Origin: Prevotella sp.
GTDB lineage: Bacteria; Bacteroidota; Bacteroidia; Bacteroidales; Bacteroidaceae
NCBI GenBank assembly: GCA_017619755.1
Contig: JAFZRU010000041.1
Location: 1 to 39,268, forward strand
Direction: 5' to 3'
Length of the DNA stretch: 39,268 bases
Part shown: piece after piece, positions 1 to 9,900 of the stretch
Numbering within the stretch: position 1 is the first letter of the stretch
Layout of the letters: each line of letters starts with the position of its first letter
Made by a program: the position numbers and the translations under genes
Notes under the pieces: generated by a model
Told to the model about the DNA's origin: nothing
Database searches by the model: none
The model's input: the letters and a program-made list of their open reading frames with translations, nothing else

Positions 1-106
1 TCCCTCACCAAAATGCGCTTCGAACTACAACGCACATGGAGCACGAAACTACGACTCGCCACATGGGCAAGAAACGACAAAACCTTCATACATCATCACA
101 ACAACC

Positions 107-817
107 ATGACAAAACAACTCGCCCTACTTCAGCTGAACTCATCGCAGACGCTCAGCGCACAGCCATCGAAGAGACAGAACGCTTTATCCGTGAATCAGA
201 AATCAGACGGGGAGGCATTCCTCCGCATCTTCCCTTCTGAGCGAGAGGTGCTCGCCTATTTCGCTCCTGCCAAATGGACGGCAGCCCTCGCCAATGCCGA
301 CAAGTGTACCTGCTATTCCTATATGACATTGAAACTGCTCGACAGCACCTATTCGGAGGGGTTGGCCAACCGACTGGTGGAGAACAACATCCGGGGAATC
401 TACTCCTTGGCAAAGCCTGCCGAGCCCATCATCGACAACGCCGTGAGAAGGGTGGCGGAACTCTTCGTCGCCAAATACGGCTCCGAGCTCTCCGTCTTCG
501 GTGCCCTGCTCTATTTCGCGCAGTACATCACCGACCATAAAAGCACTTACGGACAGTTCGACATGATTGACGTGCTCAGGCAGTGCGCCAAGTCGTTCCT
601 GCCGAAATGGCGGCAGCGGATAGGAAAAGTCAAGGAGAGAGATACCAACCAGGAGGAGGGGAGCAAGGAGAGGGGCATGGCCGCCCTCTACACCTACCTC
701 CGACAGGAGTATGTGGCCAAAGGTATCGATATTCGCACCTCACCAATCGTGAAGTGCTTCAAACTTCCCGAAAAGGAACTGCAATTCATCGAGAGCGGCG
801 AGCCACTGCAGTTCTAA
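107..817 (+). CDS. Hypothetical protein, 236 aa, family not recognised
   Basis: I do not recognise this protein. It is soluble-looking, with no signal peptide or membrane segment. The middle (about residues 50-175) is helical and rich in Ala/Leu, with a run reading CTCYSYMTLKLLDSTYSEG. The last 60 residues are charged and helical. The ATG at 107 is the first Met in the frame, but the frame is open to the left edge of the window, so the gene could begin outside. The overlapping frame from 13 to 240 also encodes a plausible amphipathic helix (SAELIADAQRTAIEETERF) that stops at 240. A frameshift in or near 200-240 joining the two frames is therefore possible. A stem-loop follows the stop at 833-863. 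Reality of the gene is likely because of its length and GC-rich third positions; its function is unknown. Confidence 0.6.
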   Translation: MTKQLALLQLNSSQTLSAQPSKRQNALSVNQKSDGEAFLRIFPSEREVLAYFAPAKWTAALANADKCTCYSYMTLKLLDSTYSEGLANRLVENNIRGIYSLAKPAEPIIDNAVRRVAELFVAKYGSELSVFGALLYFAQYITDHKSTYGQFDMIDVLRQCAKSFLPKWRQRIGKVKERDTNQEEGSKERGMAALYTYLRQEYVAKGIDIRTSPIVKCFKLPEKELQFIESGEPLQF

Positions 818-832
818 TCAGATACATTCGCA

Positions 833-863
833 GGCAGGGAGTTGCTTCAAGCAATTCCTTGCC
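833..863 (+). terminator. Stem-loop after the first gene
   Basis: A 15-base arm (833-847) pairs with 849-863, with two G-U wobbles, and is followed by a short T run. It starts 15 bases after the stop of the 107-817 gene, as expected for an intrinsic terminator. The U-tract is weak, so termination strength is uncertain. Confidence 0.5.
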
Positions 864-1075
864 TTTGATGCCTGTTCTTGGCGAAAAGAATTACCTGCGC
901 AATGAGCCTTTTGACTCGCTTGTTGTTAGAATGTTTTTTCTCCTTTTTGTTCCCGCCTTCAGGCGTTTTCCAAAGCGTCCAGCGTTTTGGATTTGCTGAC
1001 GAATATTTTTATTGCTTTTTATATTTTTTTATTAGCGACCAAGCGTTTTTTTTCTTCTTGTTCTTCTTGGCGTTA

Positions 1076-1159
1076 GGAATTATATGAAATAATTCCCTAC
1101 AGCAATGATGGCCTCGTGGCGTTTTGGGAAGCACTTGCGGAAAGATGCGGATAATCATT
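1076..1159 (+). repeat. Dispersed intergenic repeat, locus 1
   Basis: Positions 1076-1096 form a hairpin (GGAATTAT / ATAATTCC). It is followed by about 60 bases (1098-1159) nearly identical to 30773-30836. The same hairpin recurs at 22589-22609. This is the shortest member of the repeat family described at 22487, 29003, 30706 and 37897; the CGCCC/GGGCG module is absent here. The rest of the 818-1232 gap is T-rich, with several GCGTTTT words, and holds no credible gene. Confidence 0.8.
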
Positions 1160-1198
1160 GAATGTTTTTAGCCTCGCTCAGAAAAGTCTTATGGGTCA

Positions 1199-1228
1199 TT
1201 GTTTATTTTATGATTTTTCGTAATTTTG
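1199..1228 (+). promoter_or_regulatory. Bacteroidetes-type promoter of the GH28 gene
   Basis: TTG at 1199-1201, a 19-base spacer and TAATTTTG at 1221-1228 match the Bacteroidetes sigma-ABfr consensus (-33 TTTG, -7 TAnnTTTG). The start codon is at 1233, only four bases past the -7 box. Transcription would therefore begin at or beside the ATG. Confidence 0.65.
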
Positions 1229-1232
1229 CAGT

Positions 1233-2657
1233 ATGAAGCGGTATTCTTTGTTTTTGGCTTTTTTCTTTCTTGCGTTGAGAGGCGTGGCTCAGGACTATCT
1301 TGCTGTGCCGGGAATGGATACGGGCGCACTGCAGGCTTTGATTGACAAGGTGGGTGGCAGTGGTGGCGGTCGTGTCACGTTCAGCAAGGGGAAATACTTG
1401 ATAGGGCAGTTGGAACTGAGGAATGGTGTGGAACTGTACTTGGAAGAAGGGGCGTGTTTGCTGGGCAGCACATCACCCTACGATTATAAGGCAGTTGATG
1501 CCGGCCAGGTTGCTGGTGACCGCTTGAAGGACAATTCACATCGGGGGCTGATAGTCGCGAGGAATGTCAAGGGGATATCCATTACGGGAAAGGGTGTCAT
1601 CGACGGCCAGGGGCAGGCGTTGGCATTGACCATTGACAGTTTGCACCACACGGGAGAGTTGGTGGACCCCAACTACAACGAGCGACGGCACCGGCCCAGT
1701 GAACTGGCTCGCCCCACGCTGTTCAACATCGTCGGCTGCGAGGATGTGCGCATAGAAGGTGTGCGGTTGCGTAACAGTGCGGGGTGGGGGCTGTCCTTCA
1801 ACCGCTGCAGCGGAGTGGTGTTGCGCCACCTTGACATCCATAATCGAGCCTATTGGAACAATGACGGCATCGACCTGACAGACTGCCGTAACGTGATGGT
1901 GGAGGACTGCCGTGTGAACAGCGCGGATGACGGCATTTGCCTGAAATCCTACGACCCGGAAAGCGGCAACGAGGATGTTGTCATCAGCAACTGCGAGATA
2001 AGGAGCAGTGCCAGTGCCGTGAAATTCGGTTCCGCTTCATACGGTGCTTTCCGTCGCATACATATCCGAAACATTCGTGTGTTTGATACCTTCCGCTCTG
2101 CTTTGGCTATTGAGAGTGTGGATGGAGCCACGATAGAGGATGTGGTGGCAGACAGCATTACAGCGGTCAACACGGGCAATGCCCTTTTCATACGTCTCGG
2201 ACAGCGTTCCGGCAACAGAAAGGGTGCCATCCGGCGTGTCCGCATCTCCAACCTTTCGGCTCAGGTGCCTTTCGGGCGGCCGGACATTGACTATGACCTG
2301 CGTGGCCCGGAGGTGGACTATTTCCACAACATCCATCCTGCCCCCATCTGCGGCATCCCGGGCAACTGCATCGAGGAGGTGCTGTTGGAGAATGTCAATA
2401 TCGTTTATCCCGGACGTGCGTCGAAGGGAATGGCCTACGTGCCTCTGTGGCGCAAGGGAGATGTTCCCGAACAGATTGACAAATACCCGGAGTTTACCAT
2501 GTTTGGCGAGTTGCCTTCATGGGGGTTCTATCTCCGGCATGTGCGAGGTGTCACTTTGAGGAATGTGCGGTTGTCGTTGGAGGCAGAGGATTTCCGTCCC
2601 GCCATCGTGGAGGAGGATGTGGAGGGGTTGGTCATGGAGAACTGCTCGACGGAATAA
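1233..2657 (+). CDS. Secreted glycoside hydrolase family 28 (polygalacturonase-like) protein
   Basis: Predicted exported glycosidase with a right-handed beta-helix, acting on pectin-type or rhamnogalacturonan-derived polysaccharide; exact substrate unknown. Residues 1-19 form a signal peptide ending GVAQ. The GH28 catalytic region is visible: NDGIDL around residues 210-215 and ADDGICLKS around 231-239 supply the aspartates of the active site, followed by SASAVKFGS in place of the usual GHGxS segment and SALAIES. Repeated strands of the type V.I.NC/DVRIEGV support the beta-helix. The 474-residue length is normal for the family. No dockerin or T9SS sorting domain is present, so periplasmic or outer-membrane location is more likely than T9SS export. 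The start at 1233 is chosen because it gives the signal peptide; the next Met is at residue 28. It stands alone, not in an obvious polysaccharide utilisation locus. Confidence 0.85.
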   Translation: MKRYSLFLAFFFLALRGVAQDYLAVPGMDTGALQALIDKVGGSGGGRVTFSKGKYLIGQLELRNGVELYLEEGACLLGSTSPYDYKAVDAGQVAGDRLKDNSHRGLIVARNVKGISITGKGVIDGQGQALALTIDSLHHTGELVDPNYNERRHRPSELARPTLFNIVGCEDVRIEGVRLRNSAGWGLSFNRCSGVVLRHLDIHNRAYWNNDGIDLTDCRNVMVEDCRVNSADDGICLKSYDPESGNEDVVISNCEIRSSASAVKFGSASYGAFRRIHIRNIRVFDTFRSALAIESVDGATIEDVVADSITAVNTGNALFIRLGQRSGNRKGAIRRVRISNLSAQVPFGRPDIDYDLRGPEVDYFHNIHPAPICGIPGNCIEEVLLENVNIVYPGRASKGMAYVPLWRKGDVPEQIDKYPEFTMFGELPSWGFYLRHVRGVTLRNVRLSLEAEDFRPAIVEEDVEGLVMENCSTE

Positions 2658-2758
2658 TTGGCGTATGTCTTAACACGAATATGACACTACTGATGGGGAA
2701 AGTTGTATTCAAAATAGAAAAAAAAAGGTTAAGATACCGATGATTCCCTCTTTTTTAT

Positions 2759-2766
2759 TATTTTTG
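2759..2766 (+). promoter_or_regulatory. -7 box for the secreted-protein cluster
   Basis: TATTTTTG, 31 bases before the ATG at 2798, matches the Bacteroidetes -7 consensus; the -33 element is poor. It is the only clear promoter ahead of the run of genes up to 18753. Confidence 0.5.
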
Positions 2767-2797
2767 CAGAGAATATGGCAACAAACATCAATATCCT

Positions 2798-5700
2798 ATG
2801 AAAATAAAATCCTTTTTCACCATTATCTTAATGAGTCTTTGGGGTATGACGACAAGAGCACAATCCTCCAGTGACCAAAACGTCATCCTGCCATGGGGCA
2901 GCGAAACACAATGGCAGATGAAGTATTTCTTCAAAGACCACATAGATGACGTGCCACCGCCTGCTGACAATGCTGGCAATCCTTGGTATACCATCGGATA
3001 TGATGATTCTGAATGGGACACGCTGACAGGTCCCATAGGAAGTAATTATTATGATATCAACCAGGGATATGATTGGAATGTCGATTATAGTAGTATCTAT
3101 CTTCGAGGTAGTTTTATCCTTTCAGAAATATCTAACGATTATTATATATTTCAGGTATTAGCAGACGACATTGCCACCGTTTATATCAATGGAGTGAAAG
3201 TGATGAAAGGCTATACTGACGACAACTACGATGACAATAGCAACATTTCAGTCATTTCCAAAGATTTGTTAAGAATAGGTGAAAACACATTGGCTGTTTC
3301 TGTCAGTGATGATGAGGGATTTGCTCGTTGCTTCGATTATACGTTGTTCACTAGCGATAGTCGCCCCCTTGTCTATACTTATCTTGACAATCAAGGTGTG
3401 ATATACAGATTTGATGATAAGACAGAAACCTATACGGTCACTAACCATGAAGGTGACTTTAATGTGAACCTTGTCATTCCCGCCACGATATATGACTACC
3501 CTGTTACGAAAATTGGTGAGGAAGCCTTGGCATGGTGTGAATTGGAATCGATTGTCTTGCCAGAAGGTATCGAGACGTTGGAGAATTATGCTATGGCAGG
3601 TTGCAATCTGAAATCAATCATTATCCCTGCAAGTGTGACCAATATGCATCTTGACGGGGGTAATCCGATTTCGGACAATGCAGGGTTGAAATACATCCAG
3701 GTGGCAGAGGGCAACACCGTTTACGATTCACGCGACAACTGCAATGCCGTCATAGAAACAGCTACCAACACTCTTGTTTCAGGCTGTAAAAACACAGTCA
3801 TCCCACAAAGTGTCACTTCCATCGGTAATGAGGCTTTCTCAGAATGTGGGTTGTCTTTTATAGCCATTCCAGAGAGTGTGACCAGCATAGGGTCTTATGC
3901 TTTTTCCAGCTGGGAGGATTTGAAAAAGGTTTTTGTGGCTTTCTCTCATCCCATTGAAATTGACGAGGATGCTTTCCCAAACTGCTACGAACACATTTTA
4001 TATGTACCTATTGGTAGCAAGGCCGCTTTTATGGCTGCCGAGGTGTGGAAGGATTTTCAACAAATTATCGAGATAGATGAAGAGGAGGTCTTTGCCATCC
4101 GACCTTACGTCGTAATATCTGATGATGATGGCACACTCACTTTTTGTTACGATGGTGAACATATGTCTCGCAATGGAACCGTTTACGGACTTGAGGAAGT
4201 AGATGGCGAGCCTGAATGGTATGGGGAATGGTTTCAAAGCGTTGTTTTTGAACCCTCATTTGCCAAAGTGAGACCAGAACTAACACATAGTTGGCTGCGA
4301 GAAACGGAATTTTGCTCAGTGGAAGGTATGAGATATCTCAACACCTCCGAAACCATCAACGCTGATGCCATGTTCTATTATTCCCACTTTTCGACCAGCA
4401 TAGACTTAAGGAACTTCAATACCTCCAATATGTTGAAGTTTGGACGTATGTTTGAGGGATGTGATTTTTTGGAAACCTTGGACTTGAGCACGTTTGATAT
4501 GAGCAAAGCCAGAGAGACGCATTATATGCTTGCTGACTGTTATAACCTCCGTGTCCTTAAGGTTTCCGCTTCTATGAGTGGTATGGACAATAATGCTTGT
4601 GAAGGTGTGGGTACCCCTGATAGACCTTGTGTGCTCTATGTGCCAGAAGGCTTTGATTTCGGGGGCATCGACACATCGGGCGACTATTTTGTATGGAAAA
4701 GCGGATATTTCACCCTTGGCGACGAAGGCGATAATGAGGTCGTCGTGATAGATGACAATACTTTCTCTGCCCTTACTTTCGAGGGTGTGCGGATGGTGTT
4801 CAAAATCATCGATCCTGTTGCCAAGACGGTGCAGGTGGGCAATGGCACAGTTTCCATCAATCCAAACACGTGGGGTTGTGTCACCATCCCGTCTGAAGTC
4901 AATGGTTACAAGGTCGTGGGAATTGGACCTAATGGTTTTAATGGGTGTTCTCCAAATTTGTCAGAGGTGCTGCTTCCAGAAGGTTTGGTCTTCATTGGCG
5001 AGAATGCCTTCAATGCCTCCTCTATCAATAGCATTCAGATTCCTGAGACGGTTTGTAGTATAGGGGAGAATGCATTCAATGGATGCCCAATAACGGGCAT
5101 CGACATTCCAGAGGGCGTGACGAGCATAGGAAATGATGCTTTTTCCGGTTGCACCTACCTCAAAGTCGTTAATTGCTATAACCCAATCCCCCCGGCATGT
5201 GGCTCAGGTGTTTTTTCTTCCGTTCCCGTTGATGTGTGTAGGCTCTACGTGCCAGAGGGAAGTGAATGGTCATACTCCACAACCTCTCCTTGGAGTGGTT
5301 TTGCTACCATCCGTCCTTTTGTCACGAGCAGCAGTACCAATAGCAACATCATCACTGATGAGGAATGGGCCATTCTATGCACCATCCGTGAGGAGTTGGT
5401 GGCTAATGGTTGGACAACACCATGGAATATGAGTAAGGGTAAATCTTGTGCAACTTCTTTGAAAGGTGTGACGTTGGTAAACGAGCATGTCGTCAAGTTG
5501 GACTTGTCAAGAAACCAGCTCTCAGGAGGGGGGATTACAAGTATGCTCCAATTGCCTTTCTTGAAAGCACTCGACCTCTCCAACAACAACCTTTCGGGTG
5601 ATGTCGCTTCATATTTTTCTGGTGTTATGGAAGGGCAGGTGCCCGCTGCTGCAAGTTTGAAGAGCATCGACCTTTCCCATAACCAGTTGACAGGTGACAT

Positions 5701-6913
5701 CGACCTCGTCACTTCCCGTTTACCTGCCTTGGAGAGTGTCAACCTTTCCTACAACCAGATGACAGGAAACATCGGTCTCTTTGCCTCCCGTTTCACCTCT
5801 CTTGAATTGCTTGATGCTTCCTACAACCATTTGACGGAGGTCAATCCCACCATATCCAGCAAAGTGGCGAATCTTAATCTCACCAACCAAACTCTCGACA
5901 CCACTTTGCATTTCTCATTGCCTCAGATGACCCTGGAAGAAGAGATACCCTCCATACTCATCTATGACCACGCACTCCAACAGTATTTGGATGGCTACAC
6001 TTTAAAATGCAACGCTGGCAACTGCACCTTCCTCCTTGAATATAAGGATGGGAGCCACTCCATCTCGTTAACCTCTTACAACGCCACCTACCGTACGGCA
6101 AAAGGTGATAACCTTGTTGTTACCAGTCAGACAGGTGAAGCAGTCAACTCCATCCTGGGCATGGTTCTCGACTTTGATGATGGAGATGCCAATTTTGACG
6201 GAATGGTGGATGTGCTCGACCTGCAGACCGTCGTCGACTACATCCTCAAGAACTACAAGAAATTTTTCAACTTCACTGCTTCCAATCTGTGGGAGGACAG
6301 TGTCATCAACCTTCAGGATCTCGTGCGTCTGGTCGATGTGCTCTTGGACCTCGACCATACCGCTGGCGCTCCAGCCCACGTACTTGGCACGAATATGGGA
6401 GAAACCGCTGCGCAGGTGTTCGTGACTGATGGTAGCTTGCATCTTTGCTCTACCGTCCCCGTGGCCGCTCTCGACATTCGGATGGACGGCTGTACTTCTG
6501 CCAGTGGCTATGAGGCGTTCTTCGCTTCCCACGGCTTTGACTACCAGACACGCATTCTTACCGACGGCCTCCACCTCGTGGCATGGTCGTTCGGTGGCAC
6601 CCTCCCGGAGGGCGACCACGTTCTTTGCAATGTGGAAGGCGACAATCCCTCACCCATATATGCATGCTTGGCCAACAGCGAAGCAGAACCTATCGCCGTG
6701 ACCCTCGGCGAAAATGCCACACGATTAACAGACCTCCCGCTAGTTGGACAACGCTACAGCATCCTCACCCTCGACGGCCTCAATATGACAGGAGAGACCA
6801 CGGAAGACTTCAAGCAGGTGGCCAGACGGTTGAGGCCCGGAGTGTATATTATAAAGGTATATCTCGCCAACGGAAGTATCAGTACACGCAAAATCACCAT
6901 TGAAGCACATTGA
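2798..6913 (+). CDS. BspA-like multidomain LRR surface protein with dockerin-like module and T9SS sorting domain
   Basis: A 1371-residue exported protein, probably an adhesin or scaffold. Visible order: signal peptide 1-22 (ending TRAQ); beta-sandwich resembling a carbohydrate/galactose-binding domain about 30-185 (DDIATVYINGVKV); BspA-type LRR_5 repeats about 195-420; a DUF285 block about 428-640 ending in a cap with GVGTPDRPC and DTSGDYFVWKSGYF; more LRR_5 repeats 652-840; plant-type LRRs 890-1010 (LDLSRNQLSG, LDLSNNNLSG, IDLSHNQLTG); a dockerin-like pair 1124-1190 (GDANFDGMVDVLDLQ, and a degenerate second half); a cohesin-like beta domain about 1195-1300; and a C-terminal T9SS type-A-like sorting domain (GVYIIKV, STRKITIE). 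BspA-family proteins mediate binding to host proteins or other bacteria. First gene of the cluster; only 3 bases separate it from the next. Confidence 0.85.
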   Translation: MKIKSFFTIILMSLWGMTTRAQSSSDQNVILPWGSETQWQMKYFFKDHIDDVPPPADNAGNPWYTIGYDDSEWDTLTGPIGSNYYDINQGYDWNVDYSSIYLRGSFILSEISNDYYIFQVLADDIATVYINGVKVMKGYTDDNYDDNSNISVISKDLLRIGENTLAVSVSDDEGFARCFDYTLFTSDSRPLVYTYLDNQGVIYRFDDKTETYTVTNHEGDFNVNLVIPATIYDYPVTKIGEEALAWCELESIVLPEGIETLENYAMAGCNLKSIIIPASVTNMHLDGGNPISDNAGLKYIQVAEGNTVYDSRDNCNAVIETATNTLVSGCKNTVIPQSVTSIGNEAFSECGLSFIAIPESVTSIGSYAFSSWEDLKKVFVAFSHPIEIDEDAFPNCYEHILYVPIGSKAAFMAAEVWKDFQQIIEIDEEEVFAIRPYVVISDDDGTLTFCYDGEHMSRNGTVYGLEEVDGEPEWYGEWFQSVVFEPSFAKVRPELTHSWLRETEFCSVEGMRYLNTSETINADAMFYYSHFSTSIDLRNFNTSNMLKFGRMFEGCDFLETLDLSTFDMSKARETHYMLADCYNLRVLKVSASMSGMDNNACEGVGTPDRPCVLYVPEGFDFGGIDTSGDYFVWKSGYFTLGDEGDNEVVVIDDNTFSALTFEGVRMVFKIIDPVAKTVQVGNGTVSINPNTWGCVTIPSEVNGYKVVGIGPNGFNGCSPNLSEVLLPEGLVFIGENAFNASSINSIQIPETVCSIGENAFNGCPITGIDIPEGVTSIGNDAFSGCTYLKVVNCYNPIPPACGSGVFSSVPVDVCRLYVPEGSEWSYSTTSPWSGFATIRPFVTSSSTNSNIITDEEWAILCTIREELVANGWTTPWNMSKGKSCATSLKGVTLVNEHVVKLDLSRNQLSGGGITSMLQLPFLKALDLSNNNLSGDVASYFSGVMEGQVPAAASLKSIDLSHNQLTGDIDLVTSRLPALESVNLSYNQMTGNIGLFASRFTSLELLDASYNHLTEVNPTISSKVANLNLTNQTLDTTLHFSLPQMTLEEEIPSILIYDHALQQYLDGYTLKCNAGNCTFLLEYKDGSHSISLTSYNATYRTAKGDNLVVTSQTGEAVNSILGMVLDFDDGDANFDGMVDVLDLQTVVDYILKNYKKFFNFTASNLWEDSVINLQDLVRLVDVLLDLDHTAGAPAHVLGTNMGETAAQVFVTDGSLHLCSTVPVAALDIRMDGCTSASGYEAFFASHGFDYQTRILTDGLHLVAWSFGGTLPEGDHVLCNVEGDNPSPIYACLANSEAEPIAVTLGENATRLTDLPLVGQRYSILTLDGLNMTGETTEDFKQVARRLRPGVYIIKVYLANGSISTRKITIEAH

Positions 6914-6916
6914 ATC

Positions 6917-9900
6917 ATGGATAAGCATCATATTAAACCTTTCGTATTAGCGTGGCTTCTCGCCCTCGTTTCGCTCACGACGGCGGCACAGAAGAACCGC
7001 CTGACAGTGGATGATGTTCTGCTGTCTGCAGGGGGACAGGCTACCCTGCACGTGGCGATGGACAACACCCAAGACATCGTGGGTGTGCAGTTCACCCTCA
7101 CCCTGCCCGCTGGCTTTTCACTCGACATCCCCTCCCTCGTAAAGACGGAGCGGTTGGCGAACCACAGGGTGTCCCCCAGGAAGACGGGCAACAACGAATA
7201 TATGTTCATCGTCTATTCCTCAGCCAACCAACCCATCTCGTCCATCGGAGGAGAACTCTTCGCCATCACCTTGCAAGCCGCCAGCAGTGTCGCTGGGGGA
7301 AAAACATATGACATGGTTCTCACCGATGTGGTGATGAGCCTGCGGGGCGGGGAGAACGTGGTGGAGGAGACCGTGGCTGGCCACATTGTGGTGAAAAACC
7401 TGCCCGACCTCCATGTGGTGGCTGTTGACTGTTCCGAAGCCGTCGCGGGGATGAACCTCACCATCCAATGGACTGTACGCAACGATGGAGGAGATACCGA
7501 ATCACAGTCGTGGAAAGACTATGTATGGCTTACACCCGATATCTTGGGAGGCAGCAACGTCACGGGGCGGAGGCTGCTCGCTGTGGTGGACAACCCCGTG
7601 GGACTCAACGCAGGAGCATCCTATGAGAACAGTGTCACCGTCACGTTGCCAGAACGTATGTATGGTCTCTACGACATCGTTGTGTGCACTGACATGTATT
7701 GCGTGGATGACATCGACTTGACACCTGCTGGAGGCACGTTGCCAAGGCCCTACGAACCTGAGACCGCCGATTATGGATTCCTATACGCACAACGAGTGTC
7801 ATCAGACTTGGTGGCGGAAGAGGGAGAAAGTGGTGGAAGAAGTGACAACTTCTTCTATCAGCAAATCGATATCGGCGTGCCACCATTGCCCGACCTCGTG
7901 GTGAGGAGTGTGGTGATTGATAGTCTTTATATCCCTGATACATATTCATATATAGTTAAAGAAGGAAGTAAGTCTCGCGGTGGCAAAGTTAACACGGGAT
8001 TTTTGGTTGACTTGGTTTACTCATATATGGGATTTTATGTGGGTGCTTCCATTGCTAATCAAGGTGACAAGGCCATAGAGAAAACCAAGATTTGGAACAT
8101 TGTCTATATCTCGCACTCGCCTGACCCCAATGCAGAACCTCTTCGTCCTATAGAATGGAGCAACATCTTCATTTCATTGTCGCCAGGAGACAGTACATAT
8201 TGGTCGAAAAGGGTGTATGTCCCTCTGGATTGGTATGGTGACACTTATTTCCATGTGCAGGTCGATGCCGAGGATGCCGTTTACGAACTTGCCAACACCG
8301 CCAACAATTGGGGATGTAGCGAAAAAATGGATGTTCTTCTCACTCCAGGAGCCGACTTGGAAGTGACCAGTGTCATAATGCCAAATAAGGTCACTGCTGG
8401 CGAGCCTTTCAAATTCACCTATGAGGTGGATAACAAGGGGCCGGGTGAACCCAACGAGAAAGCGTGGGATGACAAGGTGTATGCCACGCAGCACGGAAGT
8501 CCGCTGACCGATGACTCTCCCTGCATCGCCACCATCGCCTATGGAAAGAGAACTTCAGGAAGCAGTTCCGGTTCTGGGTCTTCTGGTACCACCTATGGGT
8601 TGGTCCATTCTGAATCGGGTGGATCAAGTGGTGGTGCTATTCAAGTACTACCTTTCACTGGTTATTCAAAAGACGTTGATGTGACCATGAAAGATTTTGC
8701 CCCAGGCACCTATGATATATATTTGATGTTGGATGCCGACAATAAAGTATTCGAATATGAAGGCGAGGATAACAACACATACGGGCCTATCACTATGCAG
8801 GTGGTGCAGGCTGACCTCGCCCCCCAACTGCTCACCGTGTCGGCGGACACTCTGGCCTCCAATGCCAAGGTGGCTTTTTCATGGAAGGTGACCAATCAGG
8901 GCGAGGGAGAGTTGAAGAACGTGAAACTCACCGACCGTTTCTATGCCGCCAAGAATGCCAATGGGGACAATGCCATTCTTTTAGGTCAAGTCACCAATAT
9001 GGTGACCATCGCTGCGGGAGTAGAGAAGACGCTGATGGCCAACCTCACCATCCCCTCCAAAGAAAACTTGTCCGGCTATCGATACATCTATGTAACCACT
9101 AATGTCGACAACCGCATCGAAGAAGTCAGCACCGCCAACAACAAGAGCAACATGATGAGGAAATATTTTCTCTATACCGACGAGACACTACCCACACCTA
9201 TCGACAGTCGGCCCAACCTCGTGGTGAATACACTCACTGCACCAGCCACCGTTACACCTGGAGGACAAGTGACGCTCTCCTATATGGTCACCAACAGCGG
9301 ACTGTCGGCGGTAGGCAAGAACGTGCTACAAGAGGTCTTCGTGTCAAAGAGTTCGGTATTCTCCCGTTCCGAATCCACGCCATGCACCCTCTCTTCGCAG
9401 CAGGCAGCCCTCAACGGCTTGGGCAGTGGGAAAAAGAAAACCATTCATGTGACGGCAATTATACCCGAAAATGTAATGGGTGGCGATTGTTATCTCCATA
9501 TCGTCTTAAATCGTGATGGTATGCTCAGCGAAACTTACACCGATGATGACAACGCTGCTGCGCGTACCTATATATACGGCAACCTTCCTGACCTTGTTAT
9601 TCAGGACATCCAAGTGCCAGCAAACGTCACCACTTCCACTCCCGCGGAGGTGACATGGACGCTCTGTAACAACGGAACTTGGAAGGCTGATGCCAATACC
9701 ATACTGGTCTATCTCTCGTCCGACGGGACGCAGCAAGACATATTGCTGGCCACCCTTGCCACAAGCGAACTGTCCAATGGAGCGACTGTAAGCATGCGCA
9801 CCACCCTCAACCTGCCCGATGACAAGGATGGTGAACAGTACCTCCTCTTCGTCGTCAATCCCAAAAAGTCGATGGAAGAACTGTCCATCGCTAACAATAC

